Below are positions 8,539 to 16,974 of a stretch of 64,000 nucleotides of DNA, piece after piece. The notes below the pieces were generated by a model, which saw only the letters and a list, made by a program, of their open reading frames with translations, had not been told where the DNA came from and did no database searches. Source of the DNA: an uncultured Flavobacteriaceae bacterium (GTDB lineage: Bacteria; Bacteroidota; Bacteroidia; Flavobacteriales; Flavobacteriaceae); assembly GCA_943789365.1 (NCBI GenBank), contig CALSTV010000001.1, forward strand, positions 2,604,001 to 2,668,000, in the 5' to 3' direction. Each line of letters begins with the position of its first letter. The stretch's first letter is position 1. Made by a program: the position numbers and the translations under genes.

Positions 8539-9167
8539 ATGAAAACAAAAACAATTGTAATAAGTCTTATGTTGCTGGGGTATTTCGGCTATGGGCAGGA
8601 AAAAACTGAAAATTTTGTAATTGAAAAAGGAAGCTGGACACTTGGCGGTGAATTGGGGTATGGCGAGCATAAAACCACAAATAGTTATGAGGATAGAAGG
8701 GAAAAAACCCTAAAGATTGCTCCTGAATTTGGGTATGCAATTATGAAAAATGTACTGGTTGGCCTCGAATTTGTTTATAATTATACCGGTCCGGATGAAC
8801 CGAACACGAACGATCCACAAATCACAACATATGGTGTTACGCACTACCTGCGAAAATACTTTCCCATAAATCAAAAATTGGCCGTACAACTACAAGGTGA
8901 ACTTGGGTTTTATAAAGGAACTATTGAAGGACGACAAACCGTTAATCAATCATCTGAAACGTTTTCAATGGGGATGCGTACAGGTTGTTGTATAAACTAA
9001 GTGAAAAATTAGCCCTAAAAACCACATTTGGATTTTTGGGAGTCCAATCGATAGATTATAAGTATACCTATGTGTATAGTGGGAGTACAGATAAGAGTGA
9101 TGAAACTTATTTTAGTGCCAACCTAGATTTGACAAATCTCAGTATTGGGATTCTCTTTGTGCTCTAA
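8539..9167 (+). pseudogene. Outer-membrane beta-barrel protein, frameshifted
   Basis: Starts with a signal peptide ending YGQ and continues as alternating beta-barrel strands (GGELGYGEHKT, PEFGYAIMKNVLVGLEF). The first frame stops at 9000 shortly after GMRTG, while the strand pattern continues in another frame from about 8982 (LYKLSEKLALKTTFGFLGV...) to a barrel-type C-terminus at 9167. One missing or extra base near 8975-8985 explains both halves. Either a recent frameshift or a sequence error; together they make about 205 residues, typical of small barrel porins. Confidence 0.65.
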
Positions 9168-9224
9168 TATGAGTTTTTTAGTAGCGCAGCCTACATATTT
9201 AGAAATTAAAACAAATCACATAAC

Positions 9225-9740
9225 ATGATAAAAAATAAGTTAAAAATAATTTTTGTACTGTTTGTTTCGGTTACAGGTTATGGTCAGTTTGAGTATTTTG
9301 ATTGGGACAATGTCCGGTATGGAGGTCGGATTAATTTAGATATTTCCAATAGAACTACAAGTATTATTGTTTCTCCTACGGCTGTTTATAAATTAAGTCC
9401 TCAGTTTTCTTTAGGTGGTAGCGTAAGTGTAGGCTATACTAAATTTCAATACCCGGAGGAGCAATTATTCAATTATGGGTTTTCAATTTTGTCTTATTAC
9501 TATCCTGTTCCCAAGATTCAGTTAATGATGGAGTTGGAGGAAACCTTTGTGAAAGGAGATGGGTTAAGTACTTTAACCGGAGAGAAATTTACCTACAATT
9601 ATAAGTATCCATCCTTATATATCGGAGCAGCATATCGTGTTCGTAATTTCGGTTTTGGATTGCGCTATGATGTGTTGTACAAAGAAGGGGAAGGTTTGTT
9701 TGCCTCTCCGTTTTCTCCTTTTATTCAAGTGTTTTTATAA
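9225..9740 (+). CDS. Small outer-membrane barrel protein (family often labelled alpha-ketoglutarate decarboxylase)
   Basis: 171 aa with a signal peptide ending YGQ. The pattern FDWDNVRYGGRINLDISN...SPTAVYKLSPQFSLGG...YIGAAYR...FGLRYDVLYKEG...SPFIQVFL matches a common flavobacterial family of about 170-190 aa. That family carries a misleading decarboxylase name in databases, but the repeated beta strands and terminal aromatic residue point to an outer-membrane barrel. Function unknown. Confidence 0.7.
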   Translation: MIKNKLKIIFVLFVSVTGYGQFEYFDWDNVRYGGRINLDISNRTTSIIVSPTAVYKLSPQFSLGGSVSVGYTKFQYPEEQLFNYGFSILSYYYPVPKIQLMMELEETFVKGDGLSTLTGEKFTYNYKYPSLYIGAAYRVRNFGFGLRYDVLYKEGEGLFASPFSPFIQVFL

Positions 9741-9765
9741 ATGATAACATACAGCGCCTTTGTGC

Positions 9766-10230
9766 TCAATTGTAAACCAAAAAATACAGATTTAAAGAAG
9801 TAGCAATTAACAACCATAACAAGTACGGACTCAAGAGCAGCGTTTTATAGCGCATCTGTTTTAGGTAGTTAAAAAAGAAATAGGCTATTAGAACGGTGAG
9901 TGCTGTGATGCAAACCAATCCCAATAGCGCATTGTGTGCATAAAAGAAGAATGGGTTCCACAAAATATTAAGCATCCATTGAAGTAAATACAACTTTTTT
10001 ATTTTTTTTGTATTCGCATTGGGTGAGAGTAAAAATGCCATATAAACGGCAAAAGTTATCATAATACTGGTCCAGGCAACACCAAATACCCATCCGGGTG
10101 GTGTCCATGGTGCTTTGTTTGCCAATGCATACCAGTCAGAAGCAACACCGTTACCTGTAAAGAGTCCGCCAATTGCCAATGCGGTAAAATTGAGAATCAG
10201 AAAGATACCTGTTTTTTTAAGTAGTTCCAT
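9766..10230 (-). CDS. tspO: TspO/MBR family membrane protein
   Basis: 154 aa, five predicted membrane helices, with the family motifs ALANKAPWTPPGWVFGVAW and WNPFFF. TspO proteins bind tetrapyrroles and are linked to oxidative stress and, in phototrophs, to pigment gene control. Last gene of the carotenoid operon, overlapping the SDR gene by 14 bp. Linkage to carotenoid genes suggests a light or oxygen stress role here; that is inference. Confidence 0.9.
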   Translation of the reverse strand: MELLKKTGIFLILNFTALAIGGLFTGNGVASDWYALANKAPWTPPGWVFGVAWTSIMITFAVYMAFLLSPNANTKKIKKLYLLQWMLNILWNPFFFYAHNALLGLVCITALTVLIAYFFFNYLKQMRYKTLLLSPYLLWLLIATSLNLYFLVYN

Positions 10231-11641
10231 TTGCTAGTTTTTTTAACATGCCATTAAAGATTGCACCGTGGAAGGGAAGTACGCTGTACCAATAAAGTCT
10301 TCCTGACAATCCTAAAGGTCTGAATGTTGCCGTTTGTATCAATTTTCCAGATTCAACCTTAAATTCGAGCCAGGCCTCTCCGGGTAGTTTCATTTCTGCA
10401 AATAAAAGCAGTCTTCCTTCCTTTTTATTTGCATAGAGTACCCTCCAGAAATCTAACGCATCGCCAGGGTGTAATTCATGGGCATGCGTACGTCCTCGAC
10501 GAAGTCCTACACCACCTACTAATTTATCTAAGAATCCTCTTATTCTCCATAACCAATCACCATAATACCAACCTGTCTTTCCGCCAATACTCCAGATGCG
10601 TTCAATACTTTTTTCTTTGCTGTCAAAATTGCTACTTCGAATATCTCTGTAGCACCCAAAGGTAGGGACTTGGATATAATCGGAAATATTAGATTTCATT
10701 CCGCTACTTGCATAGGCATCTTTCCAGCTTGAAACGATCTCGTTTGCTTCAATTTTTAGAAAGGCTCTTTTCAGTGCTTCTTTGTAGGAAATTGGAGTGC
10801 AGTTTAAGCGTTTATTGAGGTCGTTATTTCTACAAATCACTTCAATTTTCATACTGTGTACCAATGCTACTGCTAGTTTGTAAGAGGTTGAGGTAACAAA
10901 ATATAGCCAATAAGATGACAATTTGGGCGTCATCACCGGTACAATAAAGATATTTCGTTTTAGCTTTCTAACTTCTCCAAATTGTAGGAGCATTTCTTTA
11001 TAGCTTAGAATATCTGGTCCGCCTATGTCAAAGTTTTTGTCAAAAGTACTAGGGTTTCCAATTGTTTTTGAAAGGAAATAGAGCACATCTGAAATGGCAA
11101 TGGGTTGACATTTGGTATGCAGCCATTTTGGCGTAATCATCACAGGGAGTTTTTCTACCAAATCTCGAATGATTTCAAAAGAAGCACTTCCAGACCCAAT
11201 GATAATTCCCGCACGCAATGTGCTAAGGTGGAAAGTTCCTTTTTCAAGTTCGTTTTCTACATTTTTACGAGATGATAAGTGATCGGATAATTTTGTTTCA
11301 TTGACAATTCCGCTGAGGTATACTACATGATTGCAGCCAGTTGTTCCTAAGGAATTTCTAAAGTTTATTGCAGATTCAAGCTCTAATTGCTGGTAGTCGG
11401 ACGCTGCCGACATGGAGTGCACCAAGTAGTAGGCAGCTTCAATGTCTTTAGGAATGTTTTTTAAAGTGTTATTTTTTAGTAGGTCTAACTCAATTGTTGT
11501 GATTTTATCCGCTAATGATGCAGGCGGATCAAATCTATTCAAGTCTCTAACACAGCACACCACTTCATGTCCATTCTGAATGAGTATGGGGAGTAGTCTT
11601 TTTCCAATATAGCCAGTGGCGCCTGTTAAAAGTATCTTCAT
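10217..11641 (-). CDS. SDR-family NAD(P)-binding protein with C-terminal DUF2867
   Basis: 474 aa. The N-terminus has the extended-SDR Rossmann motif TGATGYIGKRLLP (residues 6-18), followed by YYLVHSM and VVYLSGI. The C-terminal about 150 residues (WSIGGKTGWYYGDWLWRIRGFLDK...GDALDFWRV...RPLGLSGRLYWYSVLPFH) match the DUF2867 half of this fused family. Substrate unknown. It overlaps tspO downstream and the 66-aa gene upstream, so it is translated within the carotenoid operon. Confidence 0.85.
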   Translation of the reverse strand: MKILLTGATGYIGKRLLPILIQNGHEVVCCVRDLNRFDPPASLADKITTIELDLLKNNTLKNIPKDIEAAYYLVHSMSAASDYQQLELESAINFRNSLGTTGCNHVVYLSGIVNETKLSDHLSSRKNVENELEKGTFHLSTLRAGIIIGSGSASFEIIRDLVEKLPVMITPKWLHTKCQPIAISDVLYFLSKTIGNPSTFDKNFDIGGPDILSYKEMLLQFGEVRKLKRNIFIVPVMTPKLSSYWLYFVTSTSYKLAVALVHSMKIEVICRNNDLNKRLNCTPISYKEALKRAFLKIEANEIVSSWKDAYASSGMKSNISDYIQVPTFGCYRDIRSSNFDSKEKSIERIWSIGGKTGWYYGDWLWRIRGFLDKLVGGVGLRRGRTHAHELHPGDALDFWRVLYANKKEGRLLLFAEMKLPGEAWLEFKVESGKLIQTATFRPLGLSGRLYWYSVLPFHGAIFNGMLKKLANGTT

Positions 11642-11838
11642 GATTTCTGCGTATCCTTTGGGTTGATTAGTTGCTCATATTCCTCAAACCTATGACTTCG
11701 AATGGGTCTTGTGTAGGGTTCGGTGCTGAAATGGAGCAGTAAACAAGGACTTATATCCTTGTAGTGTTTTAAGTATTCATACTGTAAGAGTTCATTGTTT
11801 TTAATACGTTGTTTTATCTTATTGTGGTATGGATACAT
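11638..11838 (-). CDS. Small conserved-looking protein of the carotenoid operon
   Basis: 66 aa, no signal or membrane segment. Contains DISPCLLLHFSTEPYTRPIRSHRFEEYEQL, a compact hydrophobic core flanked by charged residues. I do not recognise the family. It overlaps the next gene by 4 bp (ATGA) and lies 10 bp after the lycopene cyclase gene, so it is a genuine operon member. Confidence 0.6.
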   Translation of the reverse strand: MYPYHNKIKQRIKNNELLQYEYLKHYKDISPCLLLHFSTEPYTRPIRSHRFEEYEQLINPKDTQKS

Positions 11839-11848
11839 AGCAAGGTTG

Positions 11849-12529
11849 TTATTTTGTTTTTTTTATAGACTCAAATAGCATCAGATTTCCAAAGAGCATG
11901 CTAAAGGCGTAGCCAAAATCTTCAACTGGAATGGTGCCGACTCGAATGCCTAAATTTTCAGAGTTGTTATACCATACAATGGGAGTTTCAGTTAGTGCGC
12001 CTGTAAGTATTCCATTTACAATTAAGAATGGAAATAGGATGATAAGGAATGAGAGGTAGAACTTTTGAAGAAGTGTTTGGTGGTAGATTAGCCCGGTAAG
12101 GAGTATGCAGGCTAATATGCTGAAATTGACTAAGGTGTAGGCTTTTGTGTGCTGAGTTGAGATTAAATAAACACTGAGTATGATAAGGAGTGATGACAGG
12201 TATTTCGAAATGTTTTTGTTCAGTTTTAGTTTAGGAAAACTATGAAAGAGGGCAAAATGAATAAATAGGCTGCAAAAAGGAATGATGAAAAAGAAGAGCC
12301 ATTCTTCTATGGGCATTTTAAAAAAGTAAATCCCAATACAATACGTGGTTTCAAACCCCCAAACGCCATTTTTTGTAAATACAGCATCCCAAATTAAAAA
12401 TAGGATTGCTATACTTAGGGTTGAAATTCCAAAGCTTTTCCAATGGTTTATCAAGTCTTTGTAGAACAGTGAAAACAGCAGTGGAAAGCTAAGCGATCCT
12501 AGAAGAATATATGCATACAATGCCATCAT
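11849..12529 (-). CDS. Lycopene beta-cyclase, membrane (CrtYcd-like) type
   Basis: 226 aa with about seven membrane helices. PIEEWLFFFIIPF is the conserved PxEE-type motif of the heterodimeric bacterial lycopene cyclases, and a second related half (GTIPVEDFGYAFSMLFGNLMLFE) shows the CrtYc-CrtYd fusion layout. It would cyclise lycopene to beta-carotene in the cytoplasmic membrane. It overlaps crtZ by 4 bp and precedes it in no other order: crtZ is directly upstream. Confidence 0.85.
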   Translation of the reverse strand: MMALYAYILLGSLSFPLLFSLFYKDLINHWKSFGISTLSIAILFLIWDAVFTKNGVWGFETTYCIGIYFFKMPIEEWLFFFIIPFCSLFIHFALFHSFPKLKLNKNISKYLSSLLIILSVYLISTQHTKAYTLVNFSILACILLTGLIYHQTLLQKFYLSFLIILFPFLIVNGILTGALTETPIVWYNNSENLGIRVGTIPVEDFGYAFSMLFGNLMLFESIKKTK

Positions 12530-12987
12530 AATTTTCCTTGGGTGTTGAAATATTTTTTTGGAACATTAAGCATGCCAAAACATTCACCATCTTCTTTTCC
12601 AAGGTGTTTGTGATGAATTTTATGTGCCTTTCGCAAACCTAACAGGTATTTGTTTTTAGTGCGTTTAAACCAGGGGAATCGTTGGTGAATTAACACGTCG
12701 TGAATTAGGAAGTAGGTAATCCCGTATAAAAGAATCCCAAGAGAAATAAAGAACTTGTAGTTAAGTTCAGGAAAACTTCCGAAATAAAATAGTGTAATAC
12801 TTGGAATGGCTCCAATCACAAAGAACGTATCGTTTTTTTCAAAGGTATGTTGGTATTTTGGTTGGTGGTGGTCTTCATGTAGGATCCATAAAAATCCGTG
12901 CATTACATATTTATGGGTAAGCCATGTTATGACTTCCATGCAGGCGTATGTTCCTAGGGTTGTTACTATGTAAATAAATATAGTCAT
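12526..12987 (-). CDS. crtZ: Beta-carotene hydroxylase
   Basis: 153 aa with the His clusters of the fatty-acid-hydroxylase-like di-iron enzymes: HKYVMH, HEDHH, HDVLIHQR and HKIHHKH. CrtZ adds 3-hydroxyl groups to the ionone rings of beta-carotene, giving zeaxanthin. Length is normal for bacterial CrtZ. It overlaps both neighbours by 4 bp. Confidence 0.93.
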   Translation of the reverse strand: MTIFIYIVTTLGTYACMEVITWLTHKYVMHGFLWILHEDHHQPKYQHTFEKNDTFFVIGAIPSITLFYFGSFPELNYKFFISLGILLYGITYFLIHDVLIHQRFPWFKRTKNKYLLGLRKAHKIHHKHLGKEDGECFGMLNVPKKYFNTQGKL

Positions 12988-13424
12988 AAGGATGTATTGT
13001 GTTGAATGTAGTAGTATAAATAAGCCACCTTTGAATTTGGATAGGTAAAAGAGCTCAATATGGATTTGTCTTCCTCTATAAATTCATTATATCCAAGTAT
13101 ACCGGGTGTGCGTTCTTGAAGTAGCAAACGAATATATCTCAAGTGCAAATTTGATGGGTTTTGGGCAATTAAAGCATTTAATTTGTGCTTTGTGGCTTTA
13201 AATATTTTTAGTTTTTTATATGGGTTGAAGGTATAGGATGCTTGTTTCATTTCTGCTGCATATACATAGCCCAATATTTCGGGTGTTTTACTGGTTTTAT
13301 GACTTTTAATCAAGGCGATTTCTTCCTTTTCTGTTTTTAATTGATGGAATGCGTCTACAATTTCCACAATTTCTGTGGAAGGAAGTAGAAAAAAGAAAAG
13401 AGCGCTCAAGAGTTTCATCATCAA
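12984..13424 (-). CDS. Hypothetical protein within the carotenoid operon
   Basis: 146 aa. A hydrophobic N-terminus (MKLLSALFFFLLPST) looks like a signal peptide or anchor. The rest is helical with NPYKKLKIFKATKHKLNALIAQNPSNLHLRYIRLLLQ, a pattern resembling a tetratricopeptide-like helical pair. It overlaps crtB and crtZ by 4 bp each, so it is tightly tied to pigment synthesis. Function not known to me. Confidence 0.7.
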   Translation of the reverse strand: MMMKLLSALFFFLLPSTEIVEIVDAFHQLKTEKEEIALIKSHKTSKTPEILGYVYAAEMKQASYTFNPYKKLKIFKATKHKLNALIAQNPSNLHLRYIRLLLQERTPGILGYNEFIEEDKSILSSFTYPNSKVAYLYYYIQHNTSL

Positions 13425-14266
13425 ATAAAATTAAACTGATATTTAAGGTAGGATTCAAACAGCAAATAAGTTTTGGAAGAGTTAGAAACTCTAATTCTGT
13501 TTTCACGTAGCCTTTTTGCAGAGGTTCTGTCAATTTTTTTCAAGAGTGTTAAATAATACTTATAGGCTAGATACACACCAAATCTAGCTTCCTTTGGCAG
13601 TTTTTTAATACCCTTATAAGCGATTGCGAAGTCGTTTTTAATTTCTTCAATAATCAATTGTTTTTCTTTTTTGGTAATAGTTCCCATCTGCGTATTTGGG
13701 AAATAACTCCTGTTGAGGTCTTCATAATCTTGTTTGAAATCTCGGATAAAATTCACCTTCTGGAAAGCGGTTCCAAGTTTCATGGCAGGTTCTTTTAATT
13801 TGTCGTACTCTTTTTGGTTTCCTTTTACAAATACTTTTAGGCACATTAAGCCAACTACGTCTGCAGAACCATAAATATATGTATCAATTTCCTGTTGTGT
13901 GTTGTATACCTGCTTGTTCAAGTCAGCTCGCATGCTTTTCAAAAAAGCAGCAACCAAACTATGCTCTATATTGTATTGTTTTACCGTGTTTTGAAAAGCA
14001 TTAATGACAGGGTTTGCACTGATACCGTTTTCTAAGGAAAAATAGTACTCTTCTTCAAATCTATCCAGCATTTGTTTTTGTGGATAGCCTGCAAAGCTAT
14101 CTACAATTTCATCGGCAACACGTACAAATCCATAAATATTATAAATGGCTTGTCTAATGCTTGGAGCTAGTAATCGGACCGCTATCGAAAATGAAGTGCT
14201 GTAGTTTTTAGTAATGATGACGGCACTTCTAGAGGAAATCTTATCAAATAGTTCTTTCATAGTCAT
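13421..14266 (-). CDS. crtB: Phytoene synthase
   Basis: 281 aa squalene/phytoene synthase. The two aspartate motifs are present: DEIVDSFAGYP near residue 52, where DxxxD binds the diphosphate, and NFIRDFKQDYEDLNRSYFP near 172, the second DxxxD. It joins two geranylgeranyl diphosphates to 15-cis-phytoene. Start overlaps the crtI stop by 4 bp; an in-frame ATG two codons downstream is an equal alternative. No geranylgeranyl diphosphate synthase gene is in this cluster. Confidence 0.95.
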   Translation of the reverse strand: MTMKELFDKISSRSAVIITKNYSTSFSIAVRLLAPSIRQAIYNIYGFVRVADEIVDSFAGYPQKQMLDRFEEEYYFSLENGISANPVINAFQNTVKQYNIEHSLVAAFLKSMRADLNKQVYNTQQEIDTYIYGSADVVGLMCLKVFVKGNQKEYDKLKEPAMKLGTAFQKVNFIRDFKQDYEDLNRSYFPNTQMGTITKKEKQLIIEEIKNDFAIAYKGIKKLPKEARFGVYLAYKYYLTLLKKIDRTSAKRLRENRIRVSNSSKTYLLFESYLKYQFNFI

Positions 14267-15726
14267 ATGGATTTAAGAATGAGCTCTGCAGCTATCTTTC
14301 CAGAGATGAGCGCCGGAGGTACTCCTGGCCCTGGTACAGTAAGCTGCCCATTAAAATACAAATTTTTTATTTTACTGCTTTTTATATTGGGTCTTAAAAA
14401 TGCAGTTTGTGTCAATGTGTTGGCTAAGCCATAGGCATTTCCTTTAAAAGAATTGTAATCTTTAACAAAATCGTTGATACAGTAAGATCTATTAAACAAG
14501 ATACTTTCCTGCAGGTTTTGATCGGTTAATTGTTCAAGTCTTTTGATAATCAACTCAAAATAGTTTTTTCTATGCGCCTCAGTATCTTCAATACCTGGTG
14601 CAATTGGAATTAGGAAGGTTGCAGCTTCTTTTCCTTCTGGAGCAAATGACGCATCTGTGATAGACGGGAAACTGGCATAAAATAGAGGGTCCTTTGGCCA
14701 AGAAGGATTGTCGTAGATATGTTCTGCATGCCCATCGAATTCCTTGTCAAAAAACAAGGTATGATGTGAAACATTTTTAAGCTTTTTATCGAAGCCTACA
14801 TAAAATAATAAGGCCGAAGGAGCAAAAGTCTTTTTATTCCAATAGGCTTCAGAGTATTGTTGGTGTTTTTTGGGAACTAATTGCTCAGTATGCTGGTAAT
14901 CTGCGCCACTAACAACAATATCAGATGGAATCGTGTTGTCGTTAACAATAATTCCAGTGGCTGTTCCGGAAGTGTCGACTATAATTTTACTCACAGGTGC
15001 ATTGGTTTCAAAGACCACGCCTAAGCTAGTTGCCAATTGCACCATTCCTTTGATTACTTCAAACATACCGCCTTCAGGATGCCATGTGCCCAGTCCAAAA
15101 TCTGCCCAATTCATAAAATTATACATTGCCGGAGTATTGGCAGGTTTTGCTCCTAAAAACAGCACTGGGAATTCTAATAACTTAATCAATCTTGGGTTTG
15201 AAAACTGTCTTTTAATCTGTTTTCTGATGTCGAAGAACAATTGGTTTAGTTTGGTAATTGTTTTTGGGCTAATCAATTCTAACGGAGAAAGTCCCGGTCG
15301 ATATACTAAATCTTGTACGGCAACTTCGTAATTGCTTTTTGCCTGTGCTAAGAATTTTTTCAACTCTAGAGAACTTCCCTTTTCTTCGGTTTCGAATAAA
15401 CTGTAAATTTCTTCAATATCAGAAGAAATGGATACGCTGTCCCCTAAACCATAATAAACTTGGTAGGCAGGATTTAATCTTAATAAATTATAATAGTCAG
15501 ACGGTTGGTAGCCAAAATCGTTAAAAAAACGTTCAAAAACATCTGGCATCCAATACCAAGTGGGGCCCATGTCGAAAGTAAAGCCTTCTTGCTTGTAACG
15601 TCTTGCACGTCCTCCAAGCGTTGCGTTTTTTTCATATACGGTAACTTCATGCCCCGCTTTTGCTAAATAACAAGCAGCAGCGAGCGAAGAGAACCCAGAG
15701 CCTAAAATACTAATTGTTTTTTTCAT
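14263..15726 (-). CDS. crtI: Phytoene desaturase
   Basis: 487 aa from ATG at 15726; a TTG nine bases earlier is less likely. N-terminal FAD motif ILGSGFSSLAAACYLAKAGHEVTVYEK, then the CrtI signature GGRARRYKQEGFTFDMGPTWYWMPDVF. The C-terminal FAD signature NLYFNGQLTVPGPGVPPALISGKIAAE is complete. It desaturates phytoene to lycopene at the membrane. First biosynthetic gene after the regulator, with a promoter-like box and an inverted repeat just before the ATG. Confidence 0.95.
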   Translation of the reverse strand: MKKTISILGSGFSSLAAACYLAKAGHEVTVYEKNATLGGRARRYKQEGFTFDMGPTWYWMPDVFERFFNDFGYQPSDYYNLLRLNPAYQVYYGLGDSVSISSDIEEIYSLFETEEKGSSLELKKFLAQAKSNYEVAVQDLVYRPGLSPLELISPKTITKLNQLFFDIRKQIKRQFSNPRLIKLLEFPVLFLGAKPANTPAMYNFMNWADFGLGTWHPEGGMFEVIKGMVQLATSLGVVFETNAPVSKIIVDTSGTATGIIVNDNTIPSDIVVSGADYQHTEQLVPKKHQQYSEAYWNKKTFAPSALLFYVGFDKKLKNVSHHTLFFDKEFDGHAEHIYDNPSWPKDPLFYASFPSITDASFAPEGKEAATFLIPIAPGIEDTEAHRKNYFELIIKRLEQLTDQNLQESILFNRSYCINDFVKDYNSFKGNAYGLANTLTQTAFLRPNIKSSKIKNLYFNGQLTVPGPGVPPALISGKIAAELILKSI

Positions 15727-15754
15727 GTTTAACAAATATAGTAATTAGTTAAAC
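15727..15754 (-). promoter_or_regulatory. Inverted repeat over a -7 box, candidate MerR/CarH operator before crtI
   Basis: GTTTAAC (15727-15733) and GTTAAAC (15748-15754) form a perfect 7-bp inverted repeat with a 14-bp spacer. On the minus strand the spacer holds TATATTTG, which fits the Bacteroidota -7 box TAnnTTTG. The box lies only 5 bp from the repeat's edge next to the ATG, so transcription from it would be nearly leaderless. Confidence 0.5.
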
Positions 15755-15777
15755 AAATAGCAAGTTCTTTTGCTTTC

Positions 15778-16662
15778 TTATAAAAGTGTTTCGTAACTTT
15801 TGTGGAAATATATTTGATTATTTGTATTCGTTAGGGCGTTGTCGTTCCATATTTGACCAACAATAGAAATGGTGTTATTGGTGTTTTTAATGAGTTGCTC
15901 GTAGTTTAATATCATTTGAATTTTATCAGGTTCTGGAATGTCGATGATATTGGCTGTTGTCCAGTTGATGTGTTCAAATTGAGCTGTCAATGTTGACAAA
16001 TTATCATATGGAATTCCGCTTCCTAGATAAATTACATTTTTACCATTTAATTTTAAGTGGTAATAATAAAATAACATACCAATTTGATGTATCTCTTCTT
16101 GAGGAAGGAATAAGATATGAATCTTGTCATTGCTCGGTTTAGTGTTTTCGATAAGCGCTATTTGCAATACGATCTTTTGGTAAATTAAATTCGAAATAAA
16201 ATGTTCATTTACTGGCTGCAGGCTGTTGGTTTGCCATAATACGCCTATATGGTTTAGTAATGGTATATAGGTATTAATAAAAATTTCTGAAAAACTATTG
16301 GTTTTTATTTGTTGCTGGTAGGTTTCTTCGAATAAATGGACATCGAATGTATACATACTAATGAGCAATGCATTGATTTGTGATTTCGAAGAAAAGTTGT
16401 CTGCAGAAATGTTTTTTACCTCCTCTTGTAATTCGTGTTCAGTGAATTTCGCTATTTTGGAAATTTTGTAATTCTCATTGTATAAAAGACCAACGTTTAG
16501 TAGTTTTTGTAGGTCCTTCAGCTGGTAGATTCTTATATTTCTATTGAGACGAGTTGGTTGTAGAATGCCATAACGTTTTTCCCATATTCGAATGGTGTGT
16601 GCCTTGATTCCAGAAAGGTTTTCAAGTTCATTGATCGAAAAGGTGTTTTTAATTTTGTTCAT
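15778..16662 (-). CDS. CarH/LitR-like MerR regulator with B12-binding domain, probable light sensor
   Basis: 294 aa. Residues 1-75 are a MerR winged helix (FSINELENLSGIKAHTIRIWEKRYG). Residues about 90-175 fit the helical cap that precedes a cobalamin fold, with W143 followed after nine residues by E153-H154, the Wx9EH signature of adenosylcobalamin-dependent CarH sensors. Residues about 180-290 are the Rossmann-like B12 domain with PQEEIHQIG; His192 is placed as the lower axial cobalt ligand, and YLGSGIP follows. In known CarH proteins dark tetramers repress carotenoid genes and light breaks them. It heads the carotenoid gene cluster. Confidence 0.85.
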   Translation of the reverse strand: MNKIKNTFSINELENLSGIKAHTIRIWEKRYGILQPTRLNRNIRIYQLKDLQKLLNVGLLYNENYKISKIAKFTEHELQEEVKNISADNFSSKSQINALLISMYTFDVHLFEETYQQQIKTNSFSEIFINTYIPLLNHIGVLWQTNSLQPVNEHFISNLIYQKIVLQIALIENTKPSNDKIHILFLPQEEIHQIGMLFYYYHLKLNGKNVIYLGSGIPYDNLSTLTAQFEHINWTTANIIDIPEPDKIQMILNYEQLIKNTNNTISIVGQIWNDNALTNTNNQIYFHKSYETLL

Positions 16663-16683
16663 CTAAACCTTGTTTTATTTAGA

Positions 16684-16691
16684 CAAAAATA
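16684..16691 (-). promoter_or_regulatory. Promoter -7 box for the regulator/carotenoid operon
   Basis: On the minus strand this is TATTTTTG, matching TAnnTTTG, 22 bp before the MerR ATG. No clear TTG -33 element is at the usual spacing. A TCTAAA-N10-TTTAGA inverted repeat (16662-16683) lies between it and the start codon and may be an autoregulatory site. Confidence 0.45.
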
Positions 16692-16922
16692 GAAAAATTT
16701 TAGATAACCCATCATTTTAAAGCTTAGTATCCTTTCGGATTTTGTGAAATAGTTCTGTTTTTTTGAAGGTCAAGTCAAAGAGATTTAGGGAATACGACAA
16801 TAGCTGCGATTTGATTGTTTAAGTGCTGTGATTTATAATGTATTTGTGTGATATTATCCTTGAATATTGGTGTTTTTAATTCAAATGTTAATATAGTATA
16901 TATACTAGGTAAAATTGATAGA

Positions 16923-16951
16923 TTGAGGTTTTTCACTCTGAAATATATTTG
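16923..16951 (+). promoter_or_regulatory. Bacteroidota-type promoter for the 132-aa secreted protein
   Basis: TTG at 16923-16925 and TATATTTG at 16944-16951 with an 18-bp spacer. This is a near-ideal match to the primary sigma factor consensus of this phylum. Start of transcription is expected near 16958, 17 bp before the ATG. Confidence 0.7.
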
Positions 16952-16974
16952 TGGTGTAATTAAAAAATGATAGT

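Noticed and set aside
14933-15331. 132-codon plus-strand frame
   Set aside because: Antisense of crtI, whose FAD motifs are intact.
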